Positions 35,135 through 43,626 of a stretch of DNA of 64,000 nucleotides are shown one piece after another (the stretch's first letter is position 1; each line of letters starts with the position of its first letter). The stretch is taken from NCBI RefSeq assembly GCF_002909255.1, contig NZ_PIOB01000011.1:62001-126000 (forward strand), given 5' to 3'. The notes under the pieces are model-generated. The model was not told the DNA's origin. It was given only the letters and a program-made list of their open reading frames with translations, and searched no databases. A program made the position numbers and the translations under genes. The DNA comes from Arenibacter hampyeongensis (GTDB lineage: Bacteria; Bacteroidota; Bacteroidia; Flavobacteriales; Flavobacteriaceae).

Positions 35135-36127
35135 TTATTGGCTTAAGGCCTGTAATTTTTTTAAGGCTGCCAACCCTCTTCCGCTGACCAAGGATTCTTT
35201 GGCTAGCTCAAAGCCCTCCCTTGGGCTTATTCCCTTAACCGTGGCTATGGCAATACCTGCGTTGGCACAGACTACATTGTTTTGTGGTATGGTACCTTTT
35301 CCTTGTAAAACATTGAGAAAAACTTGTGCGGATTCTTCAATACTATCCCCACCCGCTATATCCGACTCCAAAATGGCTTCCACTCCAAAATCGGAAGGTT
35401 TTAACATTCCCTCGGCCTTGTTGGTAATGGTTTTTGTATTTCCTGTCAATGAAATTTCATCGTAACCGTCCAAGGCATGTAAAACTGTAAAGTTTTTATC
35501 GGTCTTTTGGTATAGGTAACCGTACATTCTTGCCAGCTCCAGGTTAAATACCCCAACCATTTGATTCTTAGGAAAGGCGGGGTTTACCATAGGGCCCAAC
35601 ATATTAAAGAAAGTTTTAACACCCAACTCCCTGCGGATTGGGGCTACATTCTTCATGGCCGGGTGAAATAGAGGAGCGTGCAATACACAAATGCCGGCCT
35701 CGTCTATACATTTTTCTAGAAACCCTGCGTCATTACTGAATTTAATCCCCAAAAACTCCATGACATTACTACTGCCACATTTGGAGGATACACCATAGTT
35801 GCCGTGTTTGGTTACCTTAACATCGGCCCCGGCCGTTACAAAACTGGCCAAGGTAGAAATGTTGAAGGTATCCTTGCCGTCGCCACCTGTACCACATAGG
35901 TCTATTGGGTTGTATTGCGATAAGTCCACCGCCAAACAAAGTTCCAACAGCGCATCCCTAAATCCTTCCAATTCCTCTATAGTGACGCTACGCATCATAT
36001 AAACGGTTAAAAAAGCGGCAATCTGACTCGTATTGTAATCTCCTTTGGCAATATTGACCAAAACCTGCTTGGCATCCTCTTTGGGAAGCACATCGTGATT
36101 GATCAGTTTGTTTAGAATATCTTTCAT
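35135..36127 (-). CDS. trpD: Anthranilate phosphoribosyltransferase
   Basis: A 330-residue enzyme that transfers phosphoribose from PRPP to anthranilate. The PRPP motif is CGTGGDGKDTFNIST (about 78-92), followed by KHGNYGVSSKCGSSNVME (about 107-124), which binds anthranilate and PRPP. It is not fused to a glutamine amidotransferase, which is encoded separately as trpG upstream. Confidence 0.95.
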   Translation of the reverse strand: MKDILNKLINHDVLPKEDAKQVLVNIAKGDYNTSQIAAFLTVYMMRSVTIEELEGFRDALLELCLAVDLSQYNPIDLCGTGGDGKDTFNISTLASFVTAGADVKVTKHGNYGVSSKCGSSNVMEFLGIKFSNDAGFLEKCIDEAGICVLHAPLFHPAMKNVAPIRRELGVKTFFNMLGPMVNPAFPKNQMVGVFNLELARMYGYLYQKTDKNFTVLHALDGYDEISLTGNTKTITNKAEGMLKPSDFGVEAILESDIAGGDSIEESAQVFLNVLQGKGTIPQNNVVCANAGIAIATVKGISPREGFELAKESLVSGRGLAALKKLQALSQ

Positions 36128-36240
36128 TATTTCTTTGGTGATGAGATATAAGCAGGGCGTAGCTGTAAATCTCGGTTTTTATATTTTGTTATTGAAAAGT
36201 GCGTTAAAGGAAATGATTCGTTCATAATCATGAATTGCAT

Positions 36241-36858
36241 CTAATTTTTCACCCAATTCTCCAATATTTTCTTCCCATGGGGAGTCAATACGGACTCTGG
36301 GTGAAATTGTACTGCGCTTACATCAAATTTTTTGTGACGCAAGGACATCACTTGTCCATTCTCATCAAAAGAGGTAGCTTGCAAAACTTCTGGAAGTTCT
36401 GGATTTACTACCCAGGAATGGTAGCGTCCTACCTCAATTTCCTTGGGCAATCCATCAAACAAAATATCATCTTTTACAATGTTTATTTTGGTTGCTATTC
36501 CGTGGTAGACCTGGTCTATATTAACCAATGAGCCCCCAAAGACCTCCGCAATGGCCTGTTGTCCCAGGCATACCCCAAATATACTTTTTGAAGGTGCGTA
36601 CATGGCTATAATTGCTTTGAGCAGACCTGCCTCGTCCGGGATTCCTGGGCCAGGAGAAAGAACGATCTTGTCAAAAGCCTCAATTTCCTCCAGACTTATT
36701 TGATCATTTCTCTTAACGGTAACGATGCAATCCAAATCTTCCAAATAATGTACCAGGTTGTAGGTAAAGCTATCGTAATTGTCTATAACCAAAATGGACT
36801 TTCCTTGGCCTTTTCCCAAGGAGTTGATATTTGTTTTGTTATCTGTATTCTCTTTCAT
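36241..36858 (-). CDS. trpG: Anthranilate synthase glutamine amidotransferase component
   Basis: A 205-residue class I glutamine amidotransferase that supplies ammonia to TrpE. The nucleophile Cys is in GVCLGQQAIAE, and the His-Glu pair is in QFHPESVLTPHG. The open frame continues upstream to a TTG near 36933, but the ATG at 36858 is the best start; it still leaves about 20 Asn/Lys/Gly-rich residues before the family N-terminus SILVIDNYDSFTYN. That extension is longer than usual and could mean a later, non-ATG start. It lies 89 bases after the trpE stop. Confidence 0.92.
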   Translation of the reverse strand: MKENTDNKTNINSLGKGQGKSILVIDNYDSFTYNLVHYLEDLDCIVTVKRNDQISLEEIEAFDKIVLSPGPGIPDEAGLLKAIIAMYAPSKSIFGVCLGQQAIAEVFGGSLVNIDQVYHGIATKINIVKDDILFDGLPKEIEVGRYHSWVVNPELPEVLQATSFDENGQVMSLRHKKFDVSAVQFHPESVLTPHGKKILENWVKN

Positions 36859-36947
36859 ACTATTGATGTCCTCTGTTGAACATTTTATATTGTTCTTGCC
36901 AAATGCCTCTTTTTTCAAGAAAGGACAAGGCAAATTAATAGGCGTTT

Positions 36948-38345
36948 TTATATAGTTTCCGCGATTTCAAGTGCTTTGGTCAGGGCTCCCAATTTGTTGT
37001 ATGTTTCCTGAAGTTCATTTTCAGGAATTGAAGCGGCCACTAAACCGGCTCCGGCCTGGTAATGTAATTGATGATTTTTACTTAAAAAGGTCCGGATCAT
37101 AATGGCGTGATTAAAATTGCCATTGAAATCCATAAAACCTATAGCCCCGCCGTAATAGCCCCTACTGGTTTTTTCGTATTTTTCTATAAGTTGCATGGCC
37201 ATATGCTTAGGTGCGCCGCTTAAGGTACCGGCAGGAAAGGTGTCGGCTACCACTTTCATGGTCGGGATATCCTTTTTCTTTTGTCCGGTTACTTTGGATA
37301 CCAAATGAATTACATGGGAAAAGAATTGAACCTCCCTATAGTTTTCAACCTTTACCATAGTTCCATTGCGACTTAGATCATTTCTGGCAAGATCAACCAA
37401 CATAACGTGCTCGCTATTCTCTTTGTCATCTATTTTTAATTTCTTGGCCAACTCCGCATCCTGTTCATCATTGCCCGTTCTTTTAAAAGTTCCTGCAATG
37501 GGGTGAATTTCAGCCTTGCCCTCCTTTACGATCAATTGGGCTTCGGGGGAACTTCCAAAAATTTTAAAATCACCATAATCAAAATAAAACAAATAGGGAG
37601 AAGGGTTTATGGATCGTAGGGCACGATATACATTAAATTCATCTCCCTTGAATTCTTGCGAAAACCTTCTTGACAATACCAGTTGAAAAACATCCCCTCG
37701 ATTGCAATGCTTTTTGGCCAAGTCTACTTGTTCCTTATATTCCTCATCCTTTAAATTGGATTCTGGACTGCCCTCTTTGGAAAAATTGTAGGAAGCAAAA
37801 TTCTTGGCGCTGAGAATCTGTTCTATTTCGCCAATGTTATTTTCGGATTCATAACAATGTGCAAAAATATAGGCCTCGTTTTTAAAATGGTTTATAGCAA
37901 CTATATTTTGATAAATGGCGTAATAGATGTCCGGAATGGAGAAACTATTGCTTTTTTTGGAGATTTTTATGTCCTCAAAATACCGGACCGCATCATAGGC
38001 CATATATCCGAACAATCCATTGTTGATAAACTTAAAGTTGTTGTTCTGAGAATCAAATTTTTGACTAAAATCATGTAAAATCCCAGGGATGTCCGTGTGT
38101 TCCGTAATGTTGGTTTCTTCCTTGGTTCCGTCTGGAAATTGTTTAATGACAGTCTCATTTTCCACTTTTATGGAAGCAATGGGATTGCAACAGATATAGG
38201 AAAAGCTATTGTCATTGGCATGGTAGTCACTACTTTCCAAAAGAATACTATTTGGAAAACGATCCCTTATTTTTAAATAAACGCTTACGGGGGTTATGGT
38301 GTCTGCAAGTATTTTTTTATGATGAGAAACTAATTGGTATTTCAT
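36948..38345 (-). CDS. trpE: Anthranilate synthase component I
   Basis: A 465-residue chorismate-binding enzyme that makes anthranilate from chorismate with ammonia from TrpG. The catalytic domain shows FQLVLSRRF, IAGTFKRTG (the PIAGT motif), ENSEHVMLVDLARNDL and TFPAGTLSGAPKHMAMQLI. The N-terminal feedback domain contains LLESSDYHANDNSF (about 35-48), corresponding to the tryptophan-sensing LLES motif. It is the first structural gene of trpEGDCFBA and lies downstream of a leader peptide and attenuator. Confidence 0.96.
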   Translation of the reverse strand: MKYQLVSHHKKILADTITPVSVYLKIRDRFPNSILLESSDYHANDNSFSYICCNPIASIKVENETVIKQFPDGTKEETNITEHTDIPGILHDFSQKFDSQNNNFKFINNGLFGYMAYDAVRYFEDIKISKKSNSFSIPDIYYAIYQNIVAINHFKNEAYIFAHCYESENNIGEIEQILSAKNFASYNFSKEGSPESNLKDEEYKEQVDLAKKHCNRGDVFQLVLSRRFSQEFKGDEFNVYRALRSINPSPYLFYFDYGDFKIFGSSPEAQLIVKEGKAEIHPIAGTFKRTGNDEQDAELAKKLKIDDKENSEHVMLVDLARNDLSRNGTMVKVENYREVQFFSHVIHLVSKVTGQKKKDIPTMKVVADTFPAGTLSGAPKHMAMQLIEKYEKTSRGYYGGAIGFMDFNGNFNHAIMIRTFLSKNHQLHYQAGAGLVAASIPENELQETYNKLGALTKALEIAETI

Positions 38346-38402
38346 GATAATTCTGTTTGTTACTACTAGGCGCCAATAGGGCTTATGATTTCTATGATAA
38401 AC

Positions 38403-38435
38403 GAAAAAAAGGCTTGTCGTGATGACAAGCCTTTT
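38403..38435 (-). terminator. trp operon attenuator (intrinsic terminator)
   Basis: The minus strand has a 12-base perfect stem, AAAAGGCTTGTC/GACAAGCCTTTT, with loop ATCAC and a run of T after it. It lies between the leader peptide and trpE, about 57 bases before the trpE ATG, where an attenuator belongs. Bases 38417-38430 can instead pair with 38457-38469 at the end of the leader reading frame, giving a competing antiterminator. Confidence 0.85.
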
Positions 38436-38463
38436 ATATAGTTATACTACAATGATGCTTTGC

Positions 38464-38520
38464 TCACGATGTTGTTCGTAAGTTGCTCCACCACCAAGTA
38501 TTTGATACCATGTTCTTCAT
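38464..38520 (-). CDS. trpL: trp operon leader peptide, 18 residues, WWW
   Basis: A short reading frame, MKNMVSNTWWWSNLRTTS, with three consecutive tryptophan codons (38488-38496), lies between a strong promoter and a terminator hairpin ahead of trpE. Trp is encoded by one rare codon, so three in a row in 18 residues points to a translation-coupled attenuator. The stop codon lies in the antiterminator strand, so a ribosome that finishes translation blocks it and allows termination; a ribosome stalled on WWW leaves it free. The first ATG falls only a few bases after the predicted transcript start, so the ATG at 38511 may be the real start. The gene symbol is by analogy. Confidence 0.8.
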   Translation of the reverse strand: MKNMVSNTWWWSNLRTTS

Positions 38521-38527
38521 TGAAGGC

Positions 38528-38558
38528 CAAATATAAGAAGGAATTTTAAATTTACAAA
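38528..38558 (-). promoter_or_regulatory. trp operon promoter
   Basis: On the minus strand TTTG (38558-38555) and TATATTTG (38535-38528) are separated by 19 bases, a full match to the Bacteroidota -33/-7 promoter. The transcript should begin near 38523, just before the leader peptide. Confidence 0.7.
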
Positions 38559-38570
38559 CCTGTGTTACGT

Positions 38571-38604
38571 AAAAAATAAAAAACCCCACAATTGTGAGGT
38601 TTTA
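38571..38604 (-). terminator. Terminator after yceI
   Basis: AAAACCTCACAATTGTGGGGTTTT on the minus strand is a strong stem (one G-T pair) followed by TT-A-TTTTTT. It ends the marR-nitroreductase-yceI transcript just before the trp promoter. Confidence 0.75.
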
Positions 38605-38625
38605 AACATTGCTATATCAAGGCGT

Positions 38626-39204
38626 TTAGAATATCAAATCTACTACTAGATCAAATTCATCATAAATGGTTTTGTCCCCTAAATTATCAAAGAAGCTACC
38701 TGATCCAAATCTAACGTCATAAAGGGAACGGTCAACCTTCATTGTGGCCGTTGCCTTGTTTCCGTAGACAGAAATGTCGAAGGTAACGGGATTCGTTTTT
38801 CCCTTTACGGTAAGATCTCCAGTTACTTCATATGAATTTTTTCCAGTGGCTTTTACACTGCTGAATACCAATTTGGAAGTAGAATGTGCCTCAACTCCGA
38901 AAAAGTCATCAGATTTTAAATGTCTTTCCAACTTGCCTTTGGATTCACCTGATAGGTCGTTTGAAACCAAAGTGGGCATATCCACTACGAATTCTCCCCC
39001 AGTTAGTTTATCACCATCAAAAATTAAGGAGCCTTCCTTTAGGGCTATTGTTCCATGATGGGACCCGGTTACTTTATATCCTTTCCAGGTAACGGTACTT
39101 TCCGTGGTTTTTACTTGTTTTACTTCATTGTCCACTGGTGTTGAAGCAACAGCGGTTAAACCTGTAAATACGGCCAATACTAAACTTAATGCATTTTTTT
39201 TCAT
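38626..39204 (-). CDS. YceI-family protein
   Basis: A 192-residue protein with a signal peptide (MKKNALSLVLAVFTGLTAVAS, cleavage near residue 21) and a YceI lipocalin-like barrel: STVTWKGYKVTGSHHGTIAL near the start and repeated strands such as SYEVTGDLTVKGKTNPVTFDI. YceI proteins bind polyisoprenoid-type lipids in the periplasm. The RYDVRFGS end element is present as LYDVRFGSGSFFD. It is the third gene of a marR-nitroreductase-yceI series, 38 bases after the nitroreductase. Confidence 0.88.
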   Translation of the reverse strand: MKKNALSLVLAVFTGLTAVASTPVDNEVKQVKTTESTVTWKGYKVTGSHHGTIALKEGSLIFDGDKLTGGEFVVDMPTLVSNDLSGESKGKLERHLKSDDFFGVEAHSTSKLVFSSVKATGKNSYEVTGDLTVKGKTNPVTFDISVYGNKATATMKVDRSLYDVRFGSGSFFDNLGDKTIYDEFDLVVDLIF

Positions 39205-39242
39205 AATTCCAATTTTAAGATAATTTGTGTTAGAGTTTCTAT

Positions 39243-39875
39243 TTATATATGTGTAATTAAATTTTCTTTTGATTTGCGGACTTTCTTATAATGCTGGGTA
39301 CTATCCTCTTCGGATCGGTAGCCTACTGCAACAAGGACCGCTGCGTTAAGTCCTTTTTTGGATAAACCAAGAATTTCATTGAATTGGACATTGTCAAAAC
39401 CCTCCATTGGGCATGTGTCTATTTTTAAATCAGCAGCAGCGGATAACAAATTTCCAAGTGCTATATAAGTCTGTCTTGCCGTCCAAATAGCTTTGGACGA
39501 TTCGGATAGGGGCATTAATTTCGACTTCATAAAATCTGCATAACCTTGCAGATCTTTTGCTGGAACGCCTCTGGTTTCACTTACGTTGGTCAAATAATCA
39601 TCGACCAATTCTTCACCAAAAGTAGACTGGTTGGCCAATATAATTAAATGTGAGGCTTCAGTAATTTGGGACTGTCCCCAGGCTGCAGGTTGTAACTTAC
39701 TTCTAAGTTCCGTATTATCTACAACTAGAATTTCGTAAGGTTGTAAACCATATGATGATGCGCTCAAAGAGGTGGCTTCCAATAAATTTTCCAGATCCTT
39801 TTTGGACACTTTTTTAGAGGGGTCGAATTTTTTGGTGGCATAACGCCAGTTCAATTTTTCAATATATGTATTCAT
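39243..39875 (-). CDS. Nitroreductase-family NAD(P)H oxidoreductase
   Basis: A 210-residue flavoprotein of the NfsB/NfnB type. It begins with YIEKLNWRYATKKFDPSKKVS (FMN-contact RYATKKFDP), contains SYGLQPYEILVVDN (about 41-54), and ends with LGLSKKGLNAAVLVAVGYRSEED, the usual C-terminal FMN-binding pattern. Such enzymes reduce nitro compounds, quinones or flavins with NAD(P)H. It lies 41 bases after marR, which probably controls it. Confidence 0.9.
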   Translation of the reverse strand: MNTYIEKLNWRYATKKFDPSKKVSKKDLENLLEATSLSASSYGLQPYEILVVDNTELRSKLQPAAWGQSQITEASHLIILANQSTFGEELVDDYLTNVSETRGVPAKDLQGYADFMKSKLMPLSESSKAIWTARQTYIALGNLLSAAADLKIDTCPMEGFDNVQFNEILGLSKKGLNAAVLVAVGYRSEEDSTQHYKKVRKSKENLITHI

Positions 39876-39916
39876 TTTTTGAATTTAATAAATATTTGTA
39901 ATCGTTTTTATTTTCA

Positions 39917-40363
39917 TTAAAATTTATCCAGTAATCCATTTAATGCGGTTAAATCATCCAAGGAAAAGTTGTTCAATAATTTTCCTTCTGCCAAATTCAG
40001 TGCGGCATCCATTTCGGACAATGCACTTTCGCCTTGAAGTGTAATATTTATTTCCACCTTCCTGCGATTGCTTGGACATACCATACGAACTACATATCCT
40101 TTTAAGATCAACTTGTCTACCAGCCTAGTGGTATTGCTCATTTTGGTGACCATTCTTTCGTTCAATGTGGAAAGATTGGCGGGTTTTCCCTTTTGTCCCC
40201 TTAGTATTCTTAACACATTAAATTGCTGAAGGGACACACCATGTGGCTTAAGTGCTGTGGTCATTATTTCATTTATCTTACTCTCTACAAGACTTAAATG
40301 TATAATGGTCCTGCTCGTTATGGGAATTTGCTTTTCGGTTTTAATAATCTTTTCTACATTCAT
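39917..40363 (-). CDS. MarR-family transcriptional regulator
   Basis: A 148-residue winged-helix regulator: a helical dimer segment, then LQQFNVLRILRGQKG, the recognition-helix region LSTLNERMVTKMSNTTRLVDKLILKGYV and the wing VCPSNRRKVEINITLQGE. MarR repressors bind palindromes and release DNA on binding phenolic or redox-active ligands or on oxidation. A 12-base palindrome overlaps its own -7 element, so it probably represses itself, the nitroreductase and yceI. Confidence 0.9.
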   Translation of the reverse strand: MNVEKIIKTEKQIPITSRTIIHLSLVESKINEIMTTALKPHGVSLQQFNVLRILRGQKGKPANLSTLNERMVTKMSNTTRLVDKLILKGYVVRMVCPSNRRKVEINITLQGESALSEMDAALNLAEGKLLNNFSLDDLTALNGLLDKF

Positions 40364-40376
40364 GTCGTTACAACAA

Positions 40377-40415
40377 TTGTATATACAAATGTATGTAATT
40401 AATTGAAATCTCCAA
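40377..40415 (-). promoter_or_regulatory. marR operon promoter with palindromic operator
   Basis: On the minus strand TTG (40415-40413) and TACATTTG (40393-40386) are 19 bases apart, a good -33/-7 match. The perfect palindrome TTGTATATACAA (40377-40388) overlaps the end of the -7 box and the expected transcript start, a typical position for a MarR operator. Confidence 0.65.
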
Positions 40416-40547
40416 CATATCAGGTGATAAAAATTTGTTAAAAATTTATATGTCTTTACAAGGTGGAAAAATAGGAGTGCTGATTTCCATTATTTAATTC
40501 CTTATATATTTATAGCCCAATTATTGGATGATTTTTTGTAAAAACAT

Positions 40548-40555
40548 TATTTTTG
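40548..40555 (+). promoter_or_regulatory. Putative -7 element of the rhodanese gene
   Basis: TATTTTTG fits TAnnTTTG and lies 20 bases before the rhodanese ATG. A TTG at 40524-40526 is 21 bases upstream of it, slightly long for a -33 element. Confidence 0.4.
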
Positions 40556-40575
40556 AGGACTAAATAATAAAACAA

Positions 40576-40887
40576 ATGGCAGATTTATCACAAGAGGAGT
40601 GGAGTGCACAATTGGAAAGCGACGAGAATGCCTTCTTGTTGGATGTTAGGACTCCGGAAGAGGTAGAGGAAGGCTACATTCCCAATGCTACCAATATTGA
40701 TATATACCTAGGGCAAGAATTTGTGGCCGAAATTGAAAAGTTGGACAAAACGAAAAACTATTACGTCTATTGCAGGTCTGGCCAACGAAGTGGTCAGGCA
40801 TGTGCCATCATGAACAAATTGGGTATAGAGAACGCCTTTAATTTGGAAGGTGGCTTTATGAACTGGGAAGGTGAGATCGTAGAGTAG
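40576..40887 (+). CDS. Rhodanese-like domain protein
   Basis: A 103-residue single rhodanese domain. The active-site loop CRSGQRS has the persulfide-carrying Cys at about 66. LLDVRTPEEVEEGYIPNATNI (about 21-41) is the usual N-terminal half, and LEGGFMNWEG closes the domain. Rhodanese domains move sulfane sulfur as a protein persulfide. No partner gene is adjacent, and no signal peptide is present, so it should be cytosolic. Confidence 0.9.
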   Translation: MADLSQEEWSAQLESDENAFLLDVRTPEEVEEGYIPNATNIDIYLGQEFVAEIEKLDKTKNYYVYCRSGQRSGQACAIMNKLGIENAFNLEGGFMNWEGEIVE

Positions 40888-40998
40888 TCCACTAGTAAGC
40901 CCATACCCTATATTTAAGGATTATTGGGAATCTTGACGGTGCATATCTTATTCCGATATTAAGCTTGTGATCTAGTGGTTTTTTCTTTACATTGGTTT

Positions 40999-42282
40999 AT
41001 GCGGGAAGATCTTTTGCATTTTATTTGGAAGTACAAAAAACTTCAAATGGAGAATTTAAAGGGCTCCAAAAAAGAAGCCATTCAAATATTAGATGTGGGA
41101 TCGCATAACCTTTTGTCAGGACCCGACTTTTTTAACGCCAAGATCAAAATAGACCAACAATTATGGGCGGGTACCGTGGAGATGCATATTAGGTCCTCCG
41201 ACTGGTATGCGCATAATCACGAAATGGACCCTAATTACCACAACGTAATACTTCATGTGGTTTGGGAGGATGATTGCGATGTTTTCCGAAGCAATAATAC
41301 TGTAATTCCAACCTTGGTGCTTAAAGATTATATTTCATCAAGTATTTTATTGGAATATCAAAAATTGTTCTACCACAAGGAAAGTTCATTGATCAATTGT
41401 AGTAATGACATTGGAGATATTGATGATTTTGTTTTACACAATTGGTTGGAGGTACTCTATTTTGAACGTTTGGAAAAGAAAACGGATCTGGTGGCACAAC
41501 TTTTAATGGAATCCAAAAACGATTGGGAACGGGTATTTTTTATCTTACTATCAAAAAATTTTGGTTTAAAAATAAATGGCGAGACTTTTTTTGAAATCGC
41601 AAGACGGCTGCCGTTTCCAATGGTACGCAAAATACAGCACAATGCACTGCAATTGGAAAGTACCCTATACGGTCTAGCCGGACTTCTGGAAGAGGATATT
41701 GTTGGGGATGGCTATTACGAAAGTTTAAAAAGTGAATTCGATTTTCTTAAGGCGAAGTACGATCTTTTGGACGGGCCATGGCAAAAGCCAGAGTTTTTTA
41801 AATTGAGACCGTCCAATTTTCCCACAATTAGACTTTCCCAAGTGGCTAATTTGTATTCTAAACACCAAAACCTATTTAGCAAAGTTATTGGAGCCCAAAG
41901 TGCCGGGGAAATTTATAAGGTTTTTAATGTTTCAGCCAGCGAATATTGGGACAGCCATTATACATTTGGAAAAATCTCCAAAAAATACGGCACTAAACTT
42001 TCCAAAAAGTTTGTGGATCTACTAATTATCAATACCATTCTCCCTGTTAAATTAAGTTATGCAAAGCATATGGGGAGAGATGTGAATGATGAGATTATTA
42101 ATATTATTTCAGGTATATCTCCAGAAAGCAATAGTATTATTTCCAAATTTAGGATGCTTAAACTCCAATTTCCTTCAGCCAAAGAGAGTCAGGCTGTTTT
42201 GCAGTTATACAATGAGTATTGTACAAAGAATAAATGTTTACATTGTGCTGTGGGCCATCAATTATTAAATAGAAAACCCTAA
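40999..42282 (+). CDS. DUF2851-family protein
   Basis: A 427-residue protein starting at the ATG at 40999 (MREDLLHFIWKYKKL). It carries the conserved segments DVGSHNLLSGPDFFNAKIKI and WAGTVEMHIRSSDWYAHNH, followed by YHNVILHVVWEDD. I recognise it as DUF2851, common in Bacteroidota and of unknown function. The acidic and histidine residues in the N-terminal part (GPDFFNA, EMHIRSSDW, HNHEMD) look like a metal-dependent nuclease-type core, but this is inference. The C-terminus ends in a cysteine-containing NKCLHCAVGHQLL. Confidence 0.75.
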   Translation: MREDLLHFIWKYKKLQMENLKGSKKEAIQILDVGSHNLLSGPDFFNAKIKIDQQLWAGTVEMHIRSSDWYAHNHEMDPNYHNVILHVVWEDDCDVFRSNNTVIPTLVLKDYISSSILLEYQKLFYHKESSLINCSNDIGDIDDFVLHNWLEVLYFERLEKKTDLVAQLLMESKNDWERVFFILLSKNFGLKINGETFFEIARRLPFPMVRKIQHNALQLESTLYGLAGLLEEDIVGDGYYESLKSEFDFLKAKYDLLDGPWQKPEFFKLRPSNFPTIRLSQVANLYSKHQNLFSKVIGAQSAGEIYKVFNVSASEYWDSHYTFGKISKKYGTKLSKKFVDLLIINTILPVKLSYAKHMGRDVNDEIINIISGISPESNSIISKFRMLKLQFPSAKESQAVLQLYNEYCTKNKCLHCAVGHQLLNRKP

Positions 42283-42291
42283 TTTTAACGC

Positions 42292-42519
42292 ATGAACATT
42301 TTCTACAAAGTACTTTATTATTTTCAGAAAAGAGGATTTGAGGTTTGTAGGCGAATAGCTGAACGCTTGGGCATAAGGACAAGGGTGGTACGAACCACCT
42401 TTATTTATCTTACTTTCGTCACCTTGGGCTTTGGTTTTGCCCTGTATTTGTTTATGGCCTTTTGGTTAGGGATAAAGGACCTGTTATATACCAAAAGAAC
42501 CTCTGTATTTGACCTTTGA
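42292..42519 (+). CDS. PspC-domain membrane protein
   Basis: A 75-residue protein that resembles the PspC domain: a basic N-terminal helix (CRRIAERLGIRTRVVRTTFIY) followed by one long membrane segment (TLGFGFALYLFMAFWLG, about 43-59). In other bacteria PspC domains take part in the phage-shock membrane-stress response. It lies between DUF2851 (9 bases upstream) and the K+ channel gene (2 bases downstream), in a likely three-gene operon. Confidence 0.72.
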   Translation: MNIFYKVLYYFQKRGFEVCRRIAERLGIRTRVVRTTFIYLTFVTLGFGFALYLFMAFWLGIKDLLYTKRTSVFDL

Positions 42520-42521
42520 AT

Positions 42522-43529
42522 ATGATTAGACTTTTTCGCTCCCGAATGTATTTGGCCCTGACTTTGCTGGTCATGGTCCTGTTGTTCGGAGTATTTGGAT
42601 ATAGGTTTCTGTCCGACTATACATGGATAGATGCCTTTTATATGACCATAATTACGGTAACTACTGTTGGATTTTCGGAGGTACGTCCGTTGGATGTCGA
42701 GGCAAAGATCTTTACCGTAATTTTAATAGTCACTAGTGTATTTATATTTGCATATGCGATTTCAGTAATTACCGAATATGTCCTAAGTCGAAATTCGCTT
42801 CAACTTTTAAAGAAAAAAAGGGTGAGAAATAAAATAAGCAGTTTAAACAACCATGTTATTATTTGCGGTTTTGGCCGAAACGGAAATCAGGCTGCAGAAA
42901 GATTAAGGGCGTATAAAAGGTCTTTTGTGGTAATCGAAAAAAATAGGGAGGTCATTGAGAAATTCGAAGAAGATATTCTTTTTATAGAAGGTGATGCCAA
43001 TGAGGATGAAACCTTGATCGAAGCAGGTATAGATAAGGCACAATACTTAATTACGGCGATGCCAGACGATGCGGCAAACCTATTTGTGGTACTCTCGGCA
43101 AGACAGCTTAATAAAAACCTGTTTATAATCAGTAGGGCATCCCAATTAACTTCACAAAAGAAATTGAGACTTGCCGGCGCGGACAAGGTAATAATGCCCG
43201 ATAAGATTGGAGGAGATCATATGGCGTCCTTAGTGGTAATGCCCGACCTAATTACTTTTATGGACAAACTTTCTACCGAAGGTGAGCATACTACGAATCT
43301 GGAGGAGGTCACCATAGAAACTTTTATGGCAAAGGTGGATAATCATTCCCTACGTGATTTGGATTTGAGGAAAAAGACGGGCTGTACTATCATTGGTTAT
43401 ATAGAGCCAAATGGCAATTATATTATTAACCCTGAGGCCGATTTAAAATTGCAGCCACAGGGGAAAGTAATCGTATTGGGCAGGCCCGAACAGATTAAAA
43501 AATTAAATGACATGTTCCATATAGATTAA
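42522..43529 (+). CDS. Potassium channel with RCK/TrkA-N domain
   Basis: A 335-residue ion channel subunit. Two membrane helices (about 9-27 and 64-84) flank a pore loop with the selectivity filter TTVGFSE, a K+-type TVGF filter. A cytosolic RCK_N domain follows (HVIICGFGRNGNQAAERL, NAD/ligand-binding glycine loop), then a TrkA-C-like domain to the end. This is the MthK-like layout, in which ligand binding to RCK gates the pore. I start it at the ATG at 42522, 2 bases after the PspC stop. Confidence 0.88.
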   Translation: MIRLFRSRMYLALTLLVMVLLFGVFGYRFLSDYTWIDAFYMTIITVTTVGFSEVRPLDVEAKIFTVILIVTSVFIFAYAISVITEYVLSRNSLQLLKKKRVRNKISSLNNHVIICGFGRNGNQAAERLRAYKRSFVVIEKNREVIEKFEEDILFIEGDANEDETLIEAGIDKAQYLITAMPDDAANLFVVLSARQLNKNLFIISRASQLTSQKKLRLAGADKVIMPDKIGGDHMASLVVMPDLITFMDKLSTEGEHTTNLEEVTIETFMAKVDNHSLRDLDLRKKTGCTIIGYIEPNGNYIINPEADLKLQPQGKVIVLGRPEQIKKLNDMFHID

Positions 43530-43626
43530 GTATATTACCAATTATATTTGATTCCAAGATTTATTTTTAGGATATTGCCTGGATATTATAGCTTAACCAA
43601 CAAAAATTAAACTCTTTCAGCTACTT

